Source: Deltaproteobacteria bacterium
GTDB taxonomy: Bacteria; Desulfobacterota; Desulfuromonadia; Desulfuromonadales; Geothermobacteraceae
DNA length: 15,988 bases
Reading direction: 5' to 3'
Assembly: GCA_003695205.1 (NCBI GenBank)
Contig: RFIO01000545.1
Location: 1-15,988 of the forward strand
In this document: piece after piece, positions 1 through 9,088 of the stretch
Numbering within the stretch: position 1 is the stretch's first letter
How the letters are laid out: every line of letters starts with the position of its first letter
Made by a program: the position numbers and the translations under genes
Notes under the pieces: generated by a model
What the model was told of the DNA's origin: nothing
Seen by the model: the letters and a program-made list of their open reading frames with translations, nothing else
Database searches by the model: none

Positions 1-13
1 CCCCGTTGGTTTT

Positions 14-92
<79 letters not shown>

Positions 93-105
93 ACCAATCA
101 TCAAG

Positions 106-149
106 CGAGAGGCTTCAACCCTGACTGTGGTTGGCCTCTCGTTTTTTTT
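106..149 (+). terminator. Rho-independent terminator of the tRNA-Pro transcript
   Basis: CGAGAGGC (106-113) pairs perfectly with GCCTCTCG (134-141). The stem continues, after a TT bulge on one side, with CAACC (116-120) against GGTTG (129-133). Eight T residues follow at 142-149. It starts 15 nt after the tRNA CCA end and is a strong intrinsic terminator for the forward transcript. Confidence 0.93.
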
Positions 150-163
150 GCGTGGACATGGTC

Positions 164-376
164 ATGACCGATCAAAGCGACAAGCCACCTGTCGGGGAAT
201 TCTGTGTTCAAGGCCCGGATGGTCTCACAGACAGGGGTCTCCACCAGGCGATCAAGGATGCCGTGGACAGGCAGGCCCTGAAACGTCTGGCCGAAAAAGC
301 CGTCCTGGATGCAATTGAACGAGGGATTCCCGAAGATGTGGCCCGGTCCCTTTACGGTTTCCGGGAAGAGGACTGA
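164..376 (+). CDS. Small hypothetical protein (about 70 aa)
   Basis: I do not recognise this protein. The frame runs from ATG 164 (in-frame ATG also at 158 and GTG at 152) to TGA 374-376. It gives a charged, soluble-looking product of about 70 residues with no membrane segment, signal peptide or cysteine cluster. The first third is Gly/Pro-rich. The second half is probably helical and rich in Ala, Lys, Arg and Glu, ending in a GIPEDVARSLYGF stretch. Codon use (mostly G or C at third positions, no rare-codon runs) resembles the neighbouring genes and favours real coding. Against it, there is no recognisable Shine-Dalgarno sequence and the start lies only 15 nt after the tRNA terminator. Either it has its own promoter hidden in the terminator region or it is poorly expressed. 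It converges on recG. Confidence 0.45.
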   Translation: MTDQSDKPPVGEFCVQGPDGLTDRGLHQAIKDAVDRQALKRLAEKAVLDAIERGIPEDVARSLYGFREED

Positions 377-437
377 TGAATTGGGATTCGGACGCGTATT
401 CTCGCTGCCGGTTTTCCTGCACAAAAATCCAACGTCG

Positions 438-453
438 CATAAGATATATTATG
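438..453. repeat. AT-rich imperfect palindrome in the gap between converging genes
   Basis: CATAAGATATATTATG is a 16-bp dyad matching itself at 14 of 16 positions (CATAA/TTATG arms). It sits in the only strongly AT-rich patch of the 112-bp gap between the small ORF and the end of recG. No U-tract or strong stem makes it a good terminator, and no gene start is nearby. It may be a protein-binding dyad or simply low-complexity spacer. Confidence 0.3.
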
Positions 454-488
454 TAAACCTTTATACAGAGGCGTTTTGGCCGGGGAAA

Positions 489-2618
489 TCAACCGACGGC
501 CGCAAGCTCGAGCCGCCCTCCCCACCTCAGGCGCAGCTCCATCATGAGGGACCGATAGCGTGGGTGTTCGGGGAAATCGTCTCGCCGGACAAGTTCGGCC
601 GCGTCCTGCCTTGCCTTTTCAAGCACTCGCCCGTCCCTGATGATGTTGGCTATGCGGAAATCAGGCAGTCCAGACTGGCGTGTTCCCAGAAAATCACCAG
701 GTCCCCTGATTTCAAGATCGGCTTCGGCAATTTTAAATCCGTCGCCCGTGGTACACATGACCTCAAGTCTTTTCTGCCCATCCTCGCTGCATTGCCTTGA
801 TCGTATCAGCACGCAGACAGACTCCTTGCCACCTCTGCCAACTCTGCCGCGCAACTGATGCAGTTGCGCCAGCCCGAAGCGCTCGGCGTGCTCAACGACC
901 ATAATTGTCGCGTTGGCTACATCGATACCGACCTCGATGACTGTGGTCGCAACCAGCAACTGGATATCTCCGCTGCCAAACGCCTGCATGATCTGGTCTT
1001 TTTCAGCACCCTTCATGCGACCATGCAACAGGCCGATCCTGATTCCAGGGAAAACCGCCTGAAGTTCATCGACGGCCTCAGTGGCTGCTCTTAAATCGCT
1101 CTTTTCCGTTTCTTCCACCAGTGGGAAAACAACATAACCCTGCTCTCCCCTGTCAAGCGCCTTTTTAATGAGAGAAAACACCCTGTCGCGTTGGGTCTCG
1201 CTGTATGCGACCGTCTTGACAGGCTTGCGGCCGGGCGGCAGTTCATCGATCACCGACAAAGACAGGTCACCATAGACTGTCAAGGCCAGGCTCCGCGGGA
1301 TTGGCGTCGCCGTCATGACCAGGATGTGGGGGTTGACCCCCTTCTGTTTCAGTACCTGGCGCTGCTCTACGCCAAACCTGTGCTGCTCGTCGATAATTCC
1401 GAGCCCGAGGCGCCTGAACTCGACCCCTTTTTCCAGGACGGCGTGCGTGCCGACCACGAGATGGACCTCGCCTTCGGCGATTTGCCGACAGATGGCCTTT
1501 TTCTCGGCGGCCTTCAGGGAGCCCGACAGCAGCACCGCCTTGAGTCCCAGCTGTTCAAGCCAGTGACCAAAAAAGCGATAATGCTGTTCTGCGAGAATTT
1601 CCGTTGGCGCGACCACGGCGGCCTGGCAGCCGTTTTCAATCGCCACAAGGGCACTCATCAGGGCGACAACGGTCTTGCCGCTGCCGACATCGCCCTGAAC
1701 CAGGCGATGCATGGGGTGCGGACGCATCAGGTCCTGCTTGATTTCCCCCAGCACCCGACGCTGGGCGCCCGTGAGACGATAAGGAAGCATTGCGGCCAGA
1801 GGCCTGGTATAGAGGTGCTCAACCTTGAAGGGAATCCCCTCTTCGAGGCTGACCCCCTTTTTACGCAGCAGCAGCCCGAGTTCAAGGTAGAAAAACTCGT
1901 CATAGACTAGCGCCGTGCGCCATGGGTCCCTCCCCTGCTGCAAACTGGCAAGATCGGCATCATTCTCGGGCCAGTGGACTTTTTTCAGGCACTCGGCAAG
2001 GGGGGCAAAATTGTGACGCCTGGTTATCTCTTCAGGTAGCGAAGTTGCGACGCTGTCAGCGTGGCGGTCGACGGCCTCTTTCCAAATCTTGCGGGCGGTC
2101 TTCTGATGCAGCCCTTCTGTCAGGGGGTAAATGGGCAGGATACGACCGAAACTGAGTGGGTCGCGATTGAGAAAAGCCTCGACCGTGACGCCCTGTTCAA
2201 GGAAATCGGCCTCGGGATGCAGGACCTCGCGCCGGCCACCGAACCTCTTGACTTCGCCGCGAAAGACGCCCCTGCGCCCGACCTTCCAGGTCTTCTGCTG
2301 CCAGCTGGTACGGTAGTGGAACCACTTCAGGGTCAGCTGGCCGCTGCCGTCGCTTACAACGGCCTCCCACATGCGTCGACCGGAACGTGTCCGTACCTCG
2401 GCGGAAGCCAGGATTTCTCCGTAAAAAATTTCATGCTGGTTGTCGCGCAGGTGGGCGATGCGCCGCAGGTCCCGCCGGTCTTCGTATCGGTGCGGCAGCG
2501 TGTAGAGCAGATCTTCAATGGTGCGAATCTGCATGCGGGCCAGCTTGTCGGCAAGCCGCTGGCCGACTCCGTTCAGGATTGATACCGGCTGGTGCAGTGG
2601 CGAGCTTTTGGGAATCAT
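489..2618 (-). CDS. recG: ATP-dependent DNA helicase RecG
   Basis: RecG is a monomeric superfamily 2 helicase that remodels stalled replication forks and Holliday junctions. The 709-residue product is close to the usual length of about 690-780. Residues 1 to about 270 form the N-terminal wedge/OB-fold region that binds branched DNA. Residues from about 280 carry the helicase motifs: Walker A GDVGSGKT at 309-316, the DEQH box at 410-413 followed by RFGVEQRQ, TATPIPRSLALT from 436, and motif VI QLRGRVGRG at 588-596. The C-terminal ADLEIRGPGDFLGTRQSG segment is typical of the RecG/TRG region. The start ATG at 2618 keeps the conserved N-terminus but has no good Shine-Dalgarno sequence. A strong terminator separates it from greA, so recG probably has its own promoter. 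All catalytic motifs look intact. Confidence 0.97.
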   Translation of the reverse strand: MIPKSSPLHQPVSILNGVGQRLADKLARMQIRTIEDLLYTLPHRYEDRRDLRRIAHLRDNQHEIFYGEILASAEVRTRSGRRMWEAVVSDGSGQLTLKWFHYRTSWQQKTWKVGRRGVFRGEVKRFGGRREVLHPEADFLEQGVTVEAFLNRDPLSFGRILPIYPLTEGLHQKTARKIWKEAVDRHADSVATSLPEEITRRHNFAPLAECLKKVHWPENDADLASLQQGRDPWRTALVYDEFFYLELGLLLRKKGVSLEEGIPFKVEHLYTRPLAAMLPYRLTGAQRRVLGEIKQDLMRPHPMHRLVQGDVGSGKTVVALMSALVAIENGCQAAVVAPTEILAEQHYRFFGHWLEQLGLKAVLLSGSLKAAEKKAICRQIAEGEVHLVVGTHAVLEKGVEFRRLGLGIIDEQHRFGVEQRQVLKQKGVNPHILVMTATPIPRSLALTVYGDLSLSVIDELPPGRKPVKTVAYSETQRDRVFSLIKKALDRGEQGYVVFPLVEETEKSDLRAATEAVDELQAVFPGIRIGLLHGRMKGAEKDQIMQAFGSGDIQLLVATTVIEVGIDVANATIMVVEHAERFGLAQLHQLRGRVGRGGKESVCVLIRSRQCSEDGQKRLEVMCTTGDGFKIAEADLEIRGPGDFLGTRQSGLPDFRIANIIRDGRVLEKARQDAAELVRRDDFPEHPRYRSLMMELRLRWGGRLELAAVG

Positions 2619-2664
2619 GCCGTCATATTAATACGGCACCGCGGCAGGGAGAAGATTTTTCCGT

Positions 2665-2673
2665 ATGATAACA
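2665..2673 (-). promoter_or_regulatory. Possible extended -10 promoter for recG
   Basis: On the minus strand, TGTTATCAT (TGn plus the -10-like TATCAT) lies about 47 nt upstream of the recG ATG and just after the greA terminator. No good -35 hexamer is present at 17 nt. The call therefore rests on the extended -10 pattern and on the need for a promoter downstream of a strong terminator. Confidence 0.3.
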
Positions 2674-2685
2674 GAGCCTTGCAAT

Positions 2686-2712
2686 AAAAAAGGCCGCCCG
2701 CGGGCGGCCTTT
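2686..2712 (-). terminator. Rho-independent terminator after greA
   Basis: A perfect inverted repeat of 12-base arms (2689-2700 and 2701-2712; GGCCGCCCG against CGGGCGGCC plus A/T flanks) is followed on the minus strand by six T residues (2691-2686). It begins 24 nt after the greA stop codon. The very GC-rich core makes this a strong terminator isolating recG from the upstream operon. In the forward direction its T tract is short, so it is mainly a minus-strand signal. Confidence 0.92.
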
Positions 2713-2736
2713 CTATATACGATCCCTGTCCTTGCG

Positions 2737-3213
2737 CTATTCGTAGCGGATGTCGACAATCTCGTACACGCGCGTGCCGGAGGGCACCTGAATCGCGACT
2801 TCGTCGTCGACCCGGTGGCCGATCAGCGCCTTGCCGACCGGCGACGTGACACTGATCTTGCCGTGCTTGATATCGGCCTCGTCCTCACCGACAATCTGGT
2901 AGGTCACCTCGTTTTCGTTCTCGGTGTCGAACAGAGTGACCGTGGCACCGAAAACGATTTTTTCACTGTCGAGCTGAGCGGGATCAATGACCTGGGCGCG
3001 GGCGATTTTGTCGTTGAGTTCCTGAATTCGCCCCTCGATGAAAGCCTGCCGGTCCTTGGCCGCATCGTATTCGGCGTTTTCGGACAGATCTCCGTGGCTG
3101 CGCGCCTCGGCAATCGCCTCCACCACCTGGGGGCGTTCGACCCGGATCAGATGCTTCAGTTCCTCCTGCAGGCGCTCGTAGCCGGTACGGGTCATTGGAA
3201 TCTGGTTGGACAT
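2737..3213 (-). CDS. greA: Transcription elongation factor GreA
   Basis: GreA enters the RNA polymerase secondary channel and stimulates cleavage of backtracked transcripts, rescuing arrested complexes. The product is 158 residues, the standard length. The N-terminal coiled coil (about residues 1-75) carries the signature GDLSENAEYDAAKDRQ at 41-56, with acidic tip residues Asp42 and Glu45 in place to coordinate Mg2+. The C-terminal FKBP-like domain follows, with the VTSPVGKALIGHRVDD signature near 120-140. The start ATG has a purine-rich GGGGGAAG sequence 7-15 nt upstream. It follows carB in the same direction, separated by a strong terminator at 3245-3280. A carAB-greA order also occurs in pseudomonads. 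Expression is probably part read-through from the pyr operon and part from an unseen promoter. Confidence 0.97.
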   Translation of the reverse strand: MSNQIPMTRTGYERLQEELKHLIRVERPQVVEAIAEARSHGDLSENAEYDAAKDRQAFIEGRIQELNDKIARAQVIDPAQLDSEKIVFGATVTLFDTENENEVTYQIVGEDEADIKHGKISVTSPVGKALIGHRVDDEVAIQVPSGTRVYEIVDIRYE

Positions 3214-3244
3214 GCTCTATCTTCCCCCTGCCTCTTTTGTGTGC

Positions 3245-3280
3245 AAAAAAACCGATTGGGCGGGATAGCCCGCCCAATCG
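3245..3280 (-). terminator. Rho-independent terminator after carB (end of the pyr operon)
   Basis: Twelve-base perfect arms (CGATTGGGCGGG at 3253-3264 and its complement at 3269-3280) enclose a 4-nt loop. On the minus strand they are followed by one G and then seven T residues (3251-3245). It lies about 40 nt after the carB stop and about 32 nt before the greA start, so it marks the main 3' end of the pyrimidine operon. Confidence 0.94.
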
Positions 3281-3319
3281 TGTGTTTCCGGTCAAAAACG
3301 AACACGCCCGGAAGGCGTG

Positions 3320-6300
3320 TCAGGCGCCATAGTACTCCTGCAGGGGGGTAACGTCAAGGTTTTCCTGGCGCATGGACAGGATGCCGTCAACTGCCGCCCG
3401 GATGCCGGCAACGGTGGTGAAGTAGGCGACACCATACATGAGGGCTGTGCGCCGGATGGAATAGGAGTCGGCCACCGACTGAGCCCCGAAGGTGGTGTTG
3501 AAGACCATGTCGATCTCATGACTCTTGATGGCATCAACGCAGTGGGGCCGGCCTTCCTTGACCTTGTTGACGATGTCGACCGGAAGGCCCTTTTCAGCGA
3601 GATACTGGGCGGTGCCGCGCGTGGCGACGATGCTGAAGCCGGCCTCGACCATGCGTCTGACCGGTTCTTCGATCAGGTGCTTGTCGGCATCCTTGACGCT
3701 GACAAAGATACGGCCGCCTGTCGGCAGGTTGACCCCGGCTCCGAGCTGGGCCTTGGCAAAGGCCTTGCCGAAGTCATGATCAATGCCCATGACTTCGCCC
3801 GTGGATTTCATCTCGGGACCGAGCAGGGTGTCGACCCCTGGAAACTTGACGAAGGGGAAGACCGCCTCCTTGATGGAGATGTAGTCCGGCACGATGTCTC
3901 CTGCAACCCCGAGATCGTCAAGTGATTTCCCGGCCATCAACCGGGCTGCGATCTTGGCCAGAGGTCGACCGGTCGCCTTGGAGACAAAGGGGACGGTCCG
4001 GCTGGCACGCGGGTTGACCTCAAGCAGATATATATCACCATCCTTGACGGCAAACTGGATGTTCATCAGTCCGACTACGCCAAGTTCAAGGGCAAGCTCC
4101 ATGGTCTGGCGCCTGATTTCCACGATGACATCCCTCGCAAGGGAATACGGCGGCAGGGCGCAGGCCGAGTCGCCGCTGTGGATACCGGCTTCCTCGATAT
4201 GCTGCATGATGCCGCCGATGACGACCTTGTTCCCGTCTGCCAGGGCGTCCACATCGACCTCGATGGCATTTTCGAGAAACTTGTCGATCAGGATCGGATG
4301 ATCCGGAGATGCCTGAACGGCATGGGTCATGTAGGACCTGAGCGCCTCAGTGTCGTAGACGATCTCCATGGCGCGACCGCCGAGGACATAGGAGGGACGG
4401 ACAACCACCGGATAACCGATTTGTTCAGCGACCCGCACCGCCTCGTCGGTAGACCGGGCGATACCGTTGTCGGGCTGTCTGAGGTCGAGCTTGTGCAGCA
4501 GGGCCTGAAATCGTTCCCGGTCCTCTGCCCGGTCAATGGCATCCGGGCTGGTGCCGATGATCGGCACTCCCGCCTTTTCCAGGGCGACGGCAAGTTTCAG
4601 GGGCGTTTGGCCGCCAAACTGGACAATCACCCCTTCCGGCTTTTCAACTTCGACGATTTCGAGTACGTCCTCAAGGGTCAGGGGTTCGAAGTAGAGCCGG
4701 TCAGAGGTGTCATAGTCGGTCGAAACCGTCTCGGGGTTGCAGTTGACCATGATGGTTTCAAAACCGTCTTCGGCCAGGGCAAACACCCCATGGACGCAAC
4801 AGTAGTCGAATTCGATCCCCTGCCCGATGCGATTGGGGCCACCGCCCAGAATCATGATCTTGCGACGGTCGCTCGGCTGAGCCTCGCACTCTTCCTCGTA
4901 GGTTGAGTAGAGGTAAGGCGTGTAGGCTTCGAATTCGGCCCCGCAGGTGTCGACCCGCTTGAAAACCGGGCGGATACCGAGCTGGTGCCGGACCTCGCGC
5001 ACGTCCCCTTCGGTCACGCCCCAGAGAAAGGCCAGCCGGGCATCCGAGAAACCGTACTCCTTGGCCTGGCGCAAGAGCTCAGCGAAGGCCCCGTCCCTGT
5101 GAGCCAACTCACCGCGCCGCTCATAAAGTGCCCGTTCGAACTCGATGATCTGGCGGATGTTCTCGACAAACCAGGGATCGATACCGCTGAGCTGATAGAT
5201 GTCCTCGGTCGACCAGTTGGCACGCAGGGCGTCTGCCAGATACCAGAGCCGCTCCCAGTTGGGTACGTGCAGCTTTTCGCGCACCAGGTCGTACTCTGCC
5301 TGGGTCAGGCCACGACGGCTCTCCTCGGGCGATTTGAAAATACGGCTTTCAAAGCCGCTGGAGCCTATTTCCAGACCGCGCAGCGCCTTCTGCAGACTCT
5401 CCTTGAAGGTGCGTCCGATGGCCATCACCTCGCCGACCGATTTCATCTGGGTTGTAAGGGTGGCGTCGGCCTGGGGGAACTTTTCAAAGGTGAAGCGCGG
5501 CACCTTGGTCACGACGTAGTCGATGGTCGGCTCAAAGGAGGCCAGGGTCTCGCGGGTAATATCGTTGGGGATCTCATCCAGGGTGTAGCCGACGGACAGC
5601 TTGGCCGCTATCTTGGCAATCGGAAAGCCGGTTGCCTTGGACGCCAGGGCTGAAGAGCGAGAAACTCTCGGATTCATTTCGATAACCACCAGCCTCCCGT
5701 CCCGGGGGTTGATGGCAAACTGGATATTGGACCCCCCGGTATCGACGCCAATCTCGCGGATGATACGGATCGCGGCATCGCGCAGAATCTGGTACTCCTT
5801 GTCGGTCAGGGTCTGAGCCGGGGCCACGGTGATGGAGTCGCCGGTGTGGACTCCCATGGCATCGAGATTCTCAATCGAACAGATGATGACAACGTTGTCG
5901 GCGCCATCACGCATCACCTCAAGCTCGTACTCCTTCCAGCCGATGACCGATTCCTCGACCAGAATTTCGCTGGTGGGCGAGGCATCCAGCCCGGCAATGG
6001 CGATCCGTTCGTACTCCTCGCGGTTATAGGCGATGCCGCCGCCGGTGCCGCCAAGGGTAAAGGAGGGACGAATGATCGCCGGGTAGCCGACATGCTCGAT
6101 AACCTCCATGGCCTCCTTGTAGTTGTGCGCCAACCCCGACCGTGGCACACCGATGCCGATCTTCTTCATCGCTTCCTTGAACAGGGTGCGATCCTCGGCC
6201 TTTTCGATGGCGGGCAATTTCGCGCCGATCAGCTCGACACCGAATTTCTCAAGGGTTCCGTCCCTGGCTACCTCAACGGCGGTGTTCAGCGCAGTCTGGC

Positions 6301-6574
6301 CGCCGAGGGTCGGCAGCACCGCGTCGGGCCGCTCCTTTTCAATAATGCGTCTGAGAGATTCAGGGGTGACCGGTTCGATATAGGTCCGGTCGGCGAAATC
6401 GGGGTCGGTCATGATGGTGGCCGGGTTGGAGTTGAGCAGCACCACCTCGTAGCCCTCCTCCTTGAGGGCCTTGCAGGCCTGGGTCCCCGAGTAGTCGAAT
6501 TCGCAGGCCTGGCCGATTACGATCGGGCCGGCGCCGATGATCAGTATTTTTCTCAGATCGGTCCGTTTGGGCAT
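3320..6574 (-). CDS. carB: Carbamoyl-phosphate synthase large subunit
   Basis: CarB makes carbamoyl phosphate from bicarbonate, two ATP and ammonia channelled from CarA, feeding both pyrimidine and arginine synthesis. The 1084 residues (about 1073 in E. coli) show the duplicated ATP-grasp layout. The carboxyphosphate half (about 1-405) has the RKILIIGAGPIVIGQACEFDY start, RPSFTLGGTGGG loop and EMNPRVSRSSALASKATGFP. An oligomerisation linker follows (about 405-555). The carbamoyl-phosphate half (about 556-940) has IMILGGGPNRIGQGIEFDY, RPSYVLGGRAMEIVY and EVNPRASRTVPFVSKATG. The C-terminal allosteric MGS-like domain (about 945-1084) keeps the ATRGTAQYL and VFNTTFG segments where UMP or IMP would act. 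The start ATG has AAGGAC about 8 nt upstream. It lies 60 nt after carA and is the last gene of the pyr operon. All key motifs appear intact. Confidence 0.98.
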   Translation of the reverse strand: MPKRTDLRKILIIGAGPIVIGQACEFDYSGTQACKALKEEGYEVVLLNSNPATIMTDPDFADRTYIEPVTPESLRRIIEKERPDAVLPTLGGQTALNTAVEVARDGTLEKFGVELIGAKLPAIEKAEDRTLFKEAMKKIGIGVPRSGLAHNYKEAMEVIEHVGYPAIIRPSFTLGGTGGGIAYNREEYERIAIAGLDASPTSEILVEESVIGWKEYELEVMRDGADNVVIICSIENLDAMGVHTGDSITVAPAQTLTDKEYQILRDAAIRIIREIGVDTGGSNIQFAINPRDGRLVVIEMNPRVSRSSALASKATGFPIAKIAAKLSVGYTLDEIPNDITRETLASFEPTIDYVVTKVPRFTFEKFPQADATLTTQMKSVGEVMAIGRTFKESLQKALRGLEIGSSGFESRIFKSPEESRRGLTQAEYDLVREKLHVPNWERLWYLADALRANWSTEDIYQLSGIDPWFVENIRQIIEFERALYERRGELAHRDGAFAELLRQAKEYGFSDARLAFLWGVTEGDVREVRHQLGIRPVFKRVDTCGAEFEAYTPYLYSTYEEECEAQPSDRRKIMILGGGPNRIGQGIEFDYCCVHGVFALAEDGFETIMVNCNPETVSTDYDTSDRLYFEPLTLEDVLEIVEVEKPEGVIVQFGGQTPLKLAVALEKAGVPIIGTSPDAIDRAEDRERFQALLHKLDLRQPDNGIARSTDEAVRVAEQIGYPVVVRPSYVLGGRAMEIVYDTEALRSYMTHAVQASPDHPILIDKFLENAIEVDVDALADGNKVVIGGIMQHIEEAGIHSGDSACALPPYSLARDVIVEIRRQTMELALELGVVGLMNIQFAVKDGDIYLLEVNPRASRTVPFVSKATGRPLAKIAARLMAGKSLDDLGVAGDIVPDYISIKEAVFPFVKFPGVDTLLGPEMKSTGEVMGIDHDFGKAFAKAQLGAGVNLPTGGRIFVSVKDADKHLIEEPVRRMVEAGFSIVATRGTAQYLAEKGLPVDIVNKVKEGRPHCVDAIKSHEIDMVFNTTFGAQSVADSYSIRRTALMYGVAYFTTVAGIRAAVDGILSMRQENLDVTPLQEYYGA

Positions 6575-6608
6575 TTTTCGTCCTTTGACAGTCGCGCCAG
6601 AAATCTCG

Positions 6609-6634
6609 AAAAAGGATGAGGTGTGGCTTTCATC

Positions 6635-6636
<2 letters not shown>
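6609..6636 (-). promoter_or_regulatory. Terminator-like hairpin at the carA stop / carA-carB junction
   Basis: On the minus strand, AGGATGA (6636-6630) can pair with TCATCCT (6619-6613) around a 10-nt loop, followed by four more T residues. The hairpin starts inside the carA stop codon. With 7 bp and only three G-C pairs it is much weaker than the operon-end terminator, so it would act at most as a partial terminator, a processing site or an RNA-stability element. It could also be chance. Confidence 0.35.
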
Positions 6637-7765
<1,129 letters not shown>

Positions 7766-7794
7766 AATGCTCAGGCTCCTGTTGCTGTGAAGGT

Positions 7795-9066
7795 TCAGCG
7801 GGTATGGACGATCCGGCCACCAACGATGGTGGCAACCGCCGCCCCTCTCATGTTCCAGCCTCCAAAGGGGCTGTTCTTGCTTTTGGACTTGAGTTTTTCG
7901 AGTTCGACGGTCCATTCGAGGTCCGGATCGATGATGGTCACATCGCCCGGAGCGCCAGTTGCGAGGTGGCCACCCGGCAGACCGAGCGCGGAAGCCGGAC
8001 CGCAGGTCAGCAGTTCGACGGCCCTTTGCAGGGAAATGACTCCCTCCTCGACCAGCCGCAGGGTCAGCGGCAAAGCCGTTTCCAGGCCGACAATGCCGTT
8101 CATCGCCAGGTTGAACTCGACATTTTTCTCATCGAAGTGATGGGGCGCATGGTCGGTGGCAATACAGTCGATGGTGCCGTCGGCCAGTCCATCCCTGACA
8201 GCCTGGCGGTCCTGTTCTGAACGCAGCGGCGGATTCATCTTGGCGTTGGTATTGTAGCCCCTTACAGCCTCATCGGTCAGGACGAAGTGGTGCGGCGTCG
8301 CTTCGCAGGTTACCTTGACGCCGCGCTTTTTGGCCTGGCGGACGATCTCCACACCGCCCCGGGTGGAGATGTGGGCGACGTGCAGGTGCCCCCCGGTCAG
8401 TTCAGCCAGCATGACGTCGCGGGCGATCATGGCGTCTTCGGCGGCCCAGGGAATTCCCTTGAGACCGAGTTCGGTCGCGACGAACCCCTCGTTCATGACC
8501 CCGTCGCCCACCAGGCTCAATTCTTCGGCGTGTGAGATGACGGCGGCTCCGAACGGGCGGCTGTACTCCAGCGCCCGCCGCATGACGGCGCCGCTTTCAA
8601 CCGGGCGTCCGTCATCGGAAAACCCCGGTACGCCAGCCTCGGTCAGTTCGCCCATTTCCGTCAGGCTTTCCCCCTTCAGCCCCCGGGTGATGGCCGCGAT
8701 GGGATAGACCCGGCAGTGCCCGACCTCCTTCGCCTTTTCCTGGATGTAACGGGTAACGGCCAGGTTGTCGTTTACAGGCTGGGTGTTGGGCATGCAGGCA
8801 ACGGCGGTGAAGCCTCCGGCAACGGCCGAAAGCGTGCCACTGGCGATATCTTCCTTGTACTCGAGTCCCGGGTCGCGCAGATGGACATGCACGTCGATGA
8901 GCCCGGGGGTCACCAGCTTGCCGGCGGCGTCAAAAACCTCGGCGTCGCCGGCCTCCAGGTCGCTGCCGACCTGGCTGACGGTGCCTTTTTCGATCTGTAT
9001 GTCGAGCTGGCCGTCGATCTGGTTGCGCGGGTCGATGACTCGACCGTTCTTAATCAGCAGTTTCAT
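7795..9066 (-). CDS. pyrC: Dihydroorotase (class I, zinc amidohydrolase)
   Basis: Dihydroorotase cyclises carbamoyl aspartate to dihydroorotate, the third step of UMP synthesis. The 423-residue product has the amidohydrolase fold. The DVHVHLRDPG motif supplies metal ligands His60 and His62. GFSDDGRPV supplies Asp152 where class II enzymes use a carboxylated lysine. His179 (ISHAEE), His232 (VAHIST) and Asp305 (CIATDHAPHH) complete the site. The length and Asp-containing motif match the class I type known from Aquifex and Gram-positives, not the 348-residue E. coli PyrC. The N-terminal strand (MKLLIKNGRVIDP) and C-terminal GGRIVHTR close the small beta domain. A GGAGG ribosome-binding site lies 5-6 nt before the ATG. 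The gap to pyrB is 22 nt. Aquifex class I dihydroorotase forms a complex with aspartate carbamoyltransferase; whether PyrC and PyrB do so here is inference. Confidence 0.97.
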   Translation of the reverse strand: MKLLIKNGRVIDPRNQIDGQLDIQIEKGTVSQVGSDLEAGDAEVFDAAGKLVTPGLIDVHVHLRDPGLEYKEDIASGTLSAVAGGFTAVACMPNTQPVNDNLAVTRYIQEKAKEVGHCRVYPIAAITRGLKGESLTEMGELTEAGVPGFSDDGRPVESGAVMRRALEYSRPFGAAVISHAEELSLVGDGVMNEGFVATELGLKGIPWAAEDAMIARDVMLAELTGGHLHVAHISTRGGVEIVRQAKKRGVKVTCEATPHHFVLTDEAVRGYNTNAKMNPPLRSEQDRQAVRDGLADGTIDCIATDHAPHHFDEKNVEFNLAMNGIVGLETALPLTLRLVEEGVISLQRAVELLTCGPASALGLPGGHLATGAPGDVTIIDPDLEWTVELEKLKSKSKNSPFGGWNMRGAAVATIVGGRIVHTR

Positions 9067-9088
9067 GAAAGCCTCCGTTGCGGAAGGG

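Noticed and set aside
460..490. Minus-strand TTGATT and TATAAA just after recG as a promoter antisense to the small ORF and tRNA.
   Set aside because: The spacer is 21 nt and no gene lies downstream on that strand within view.
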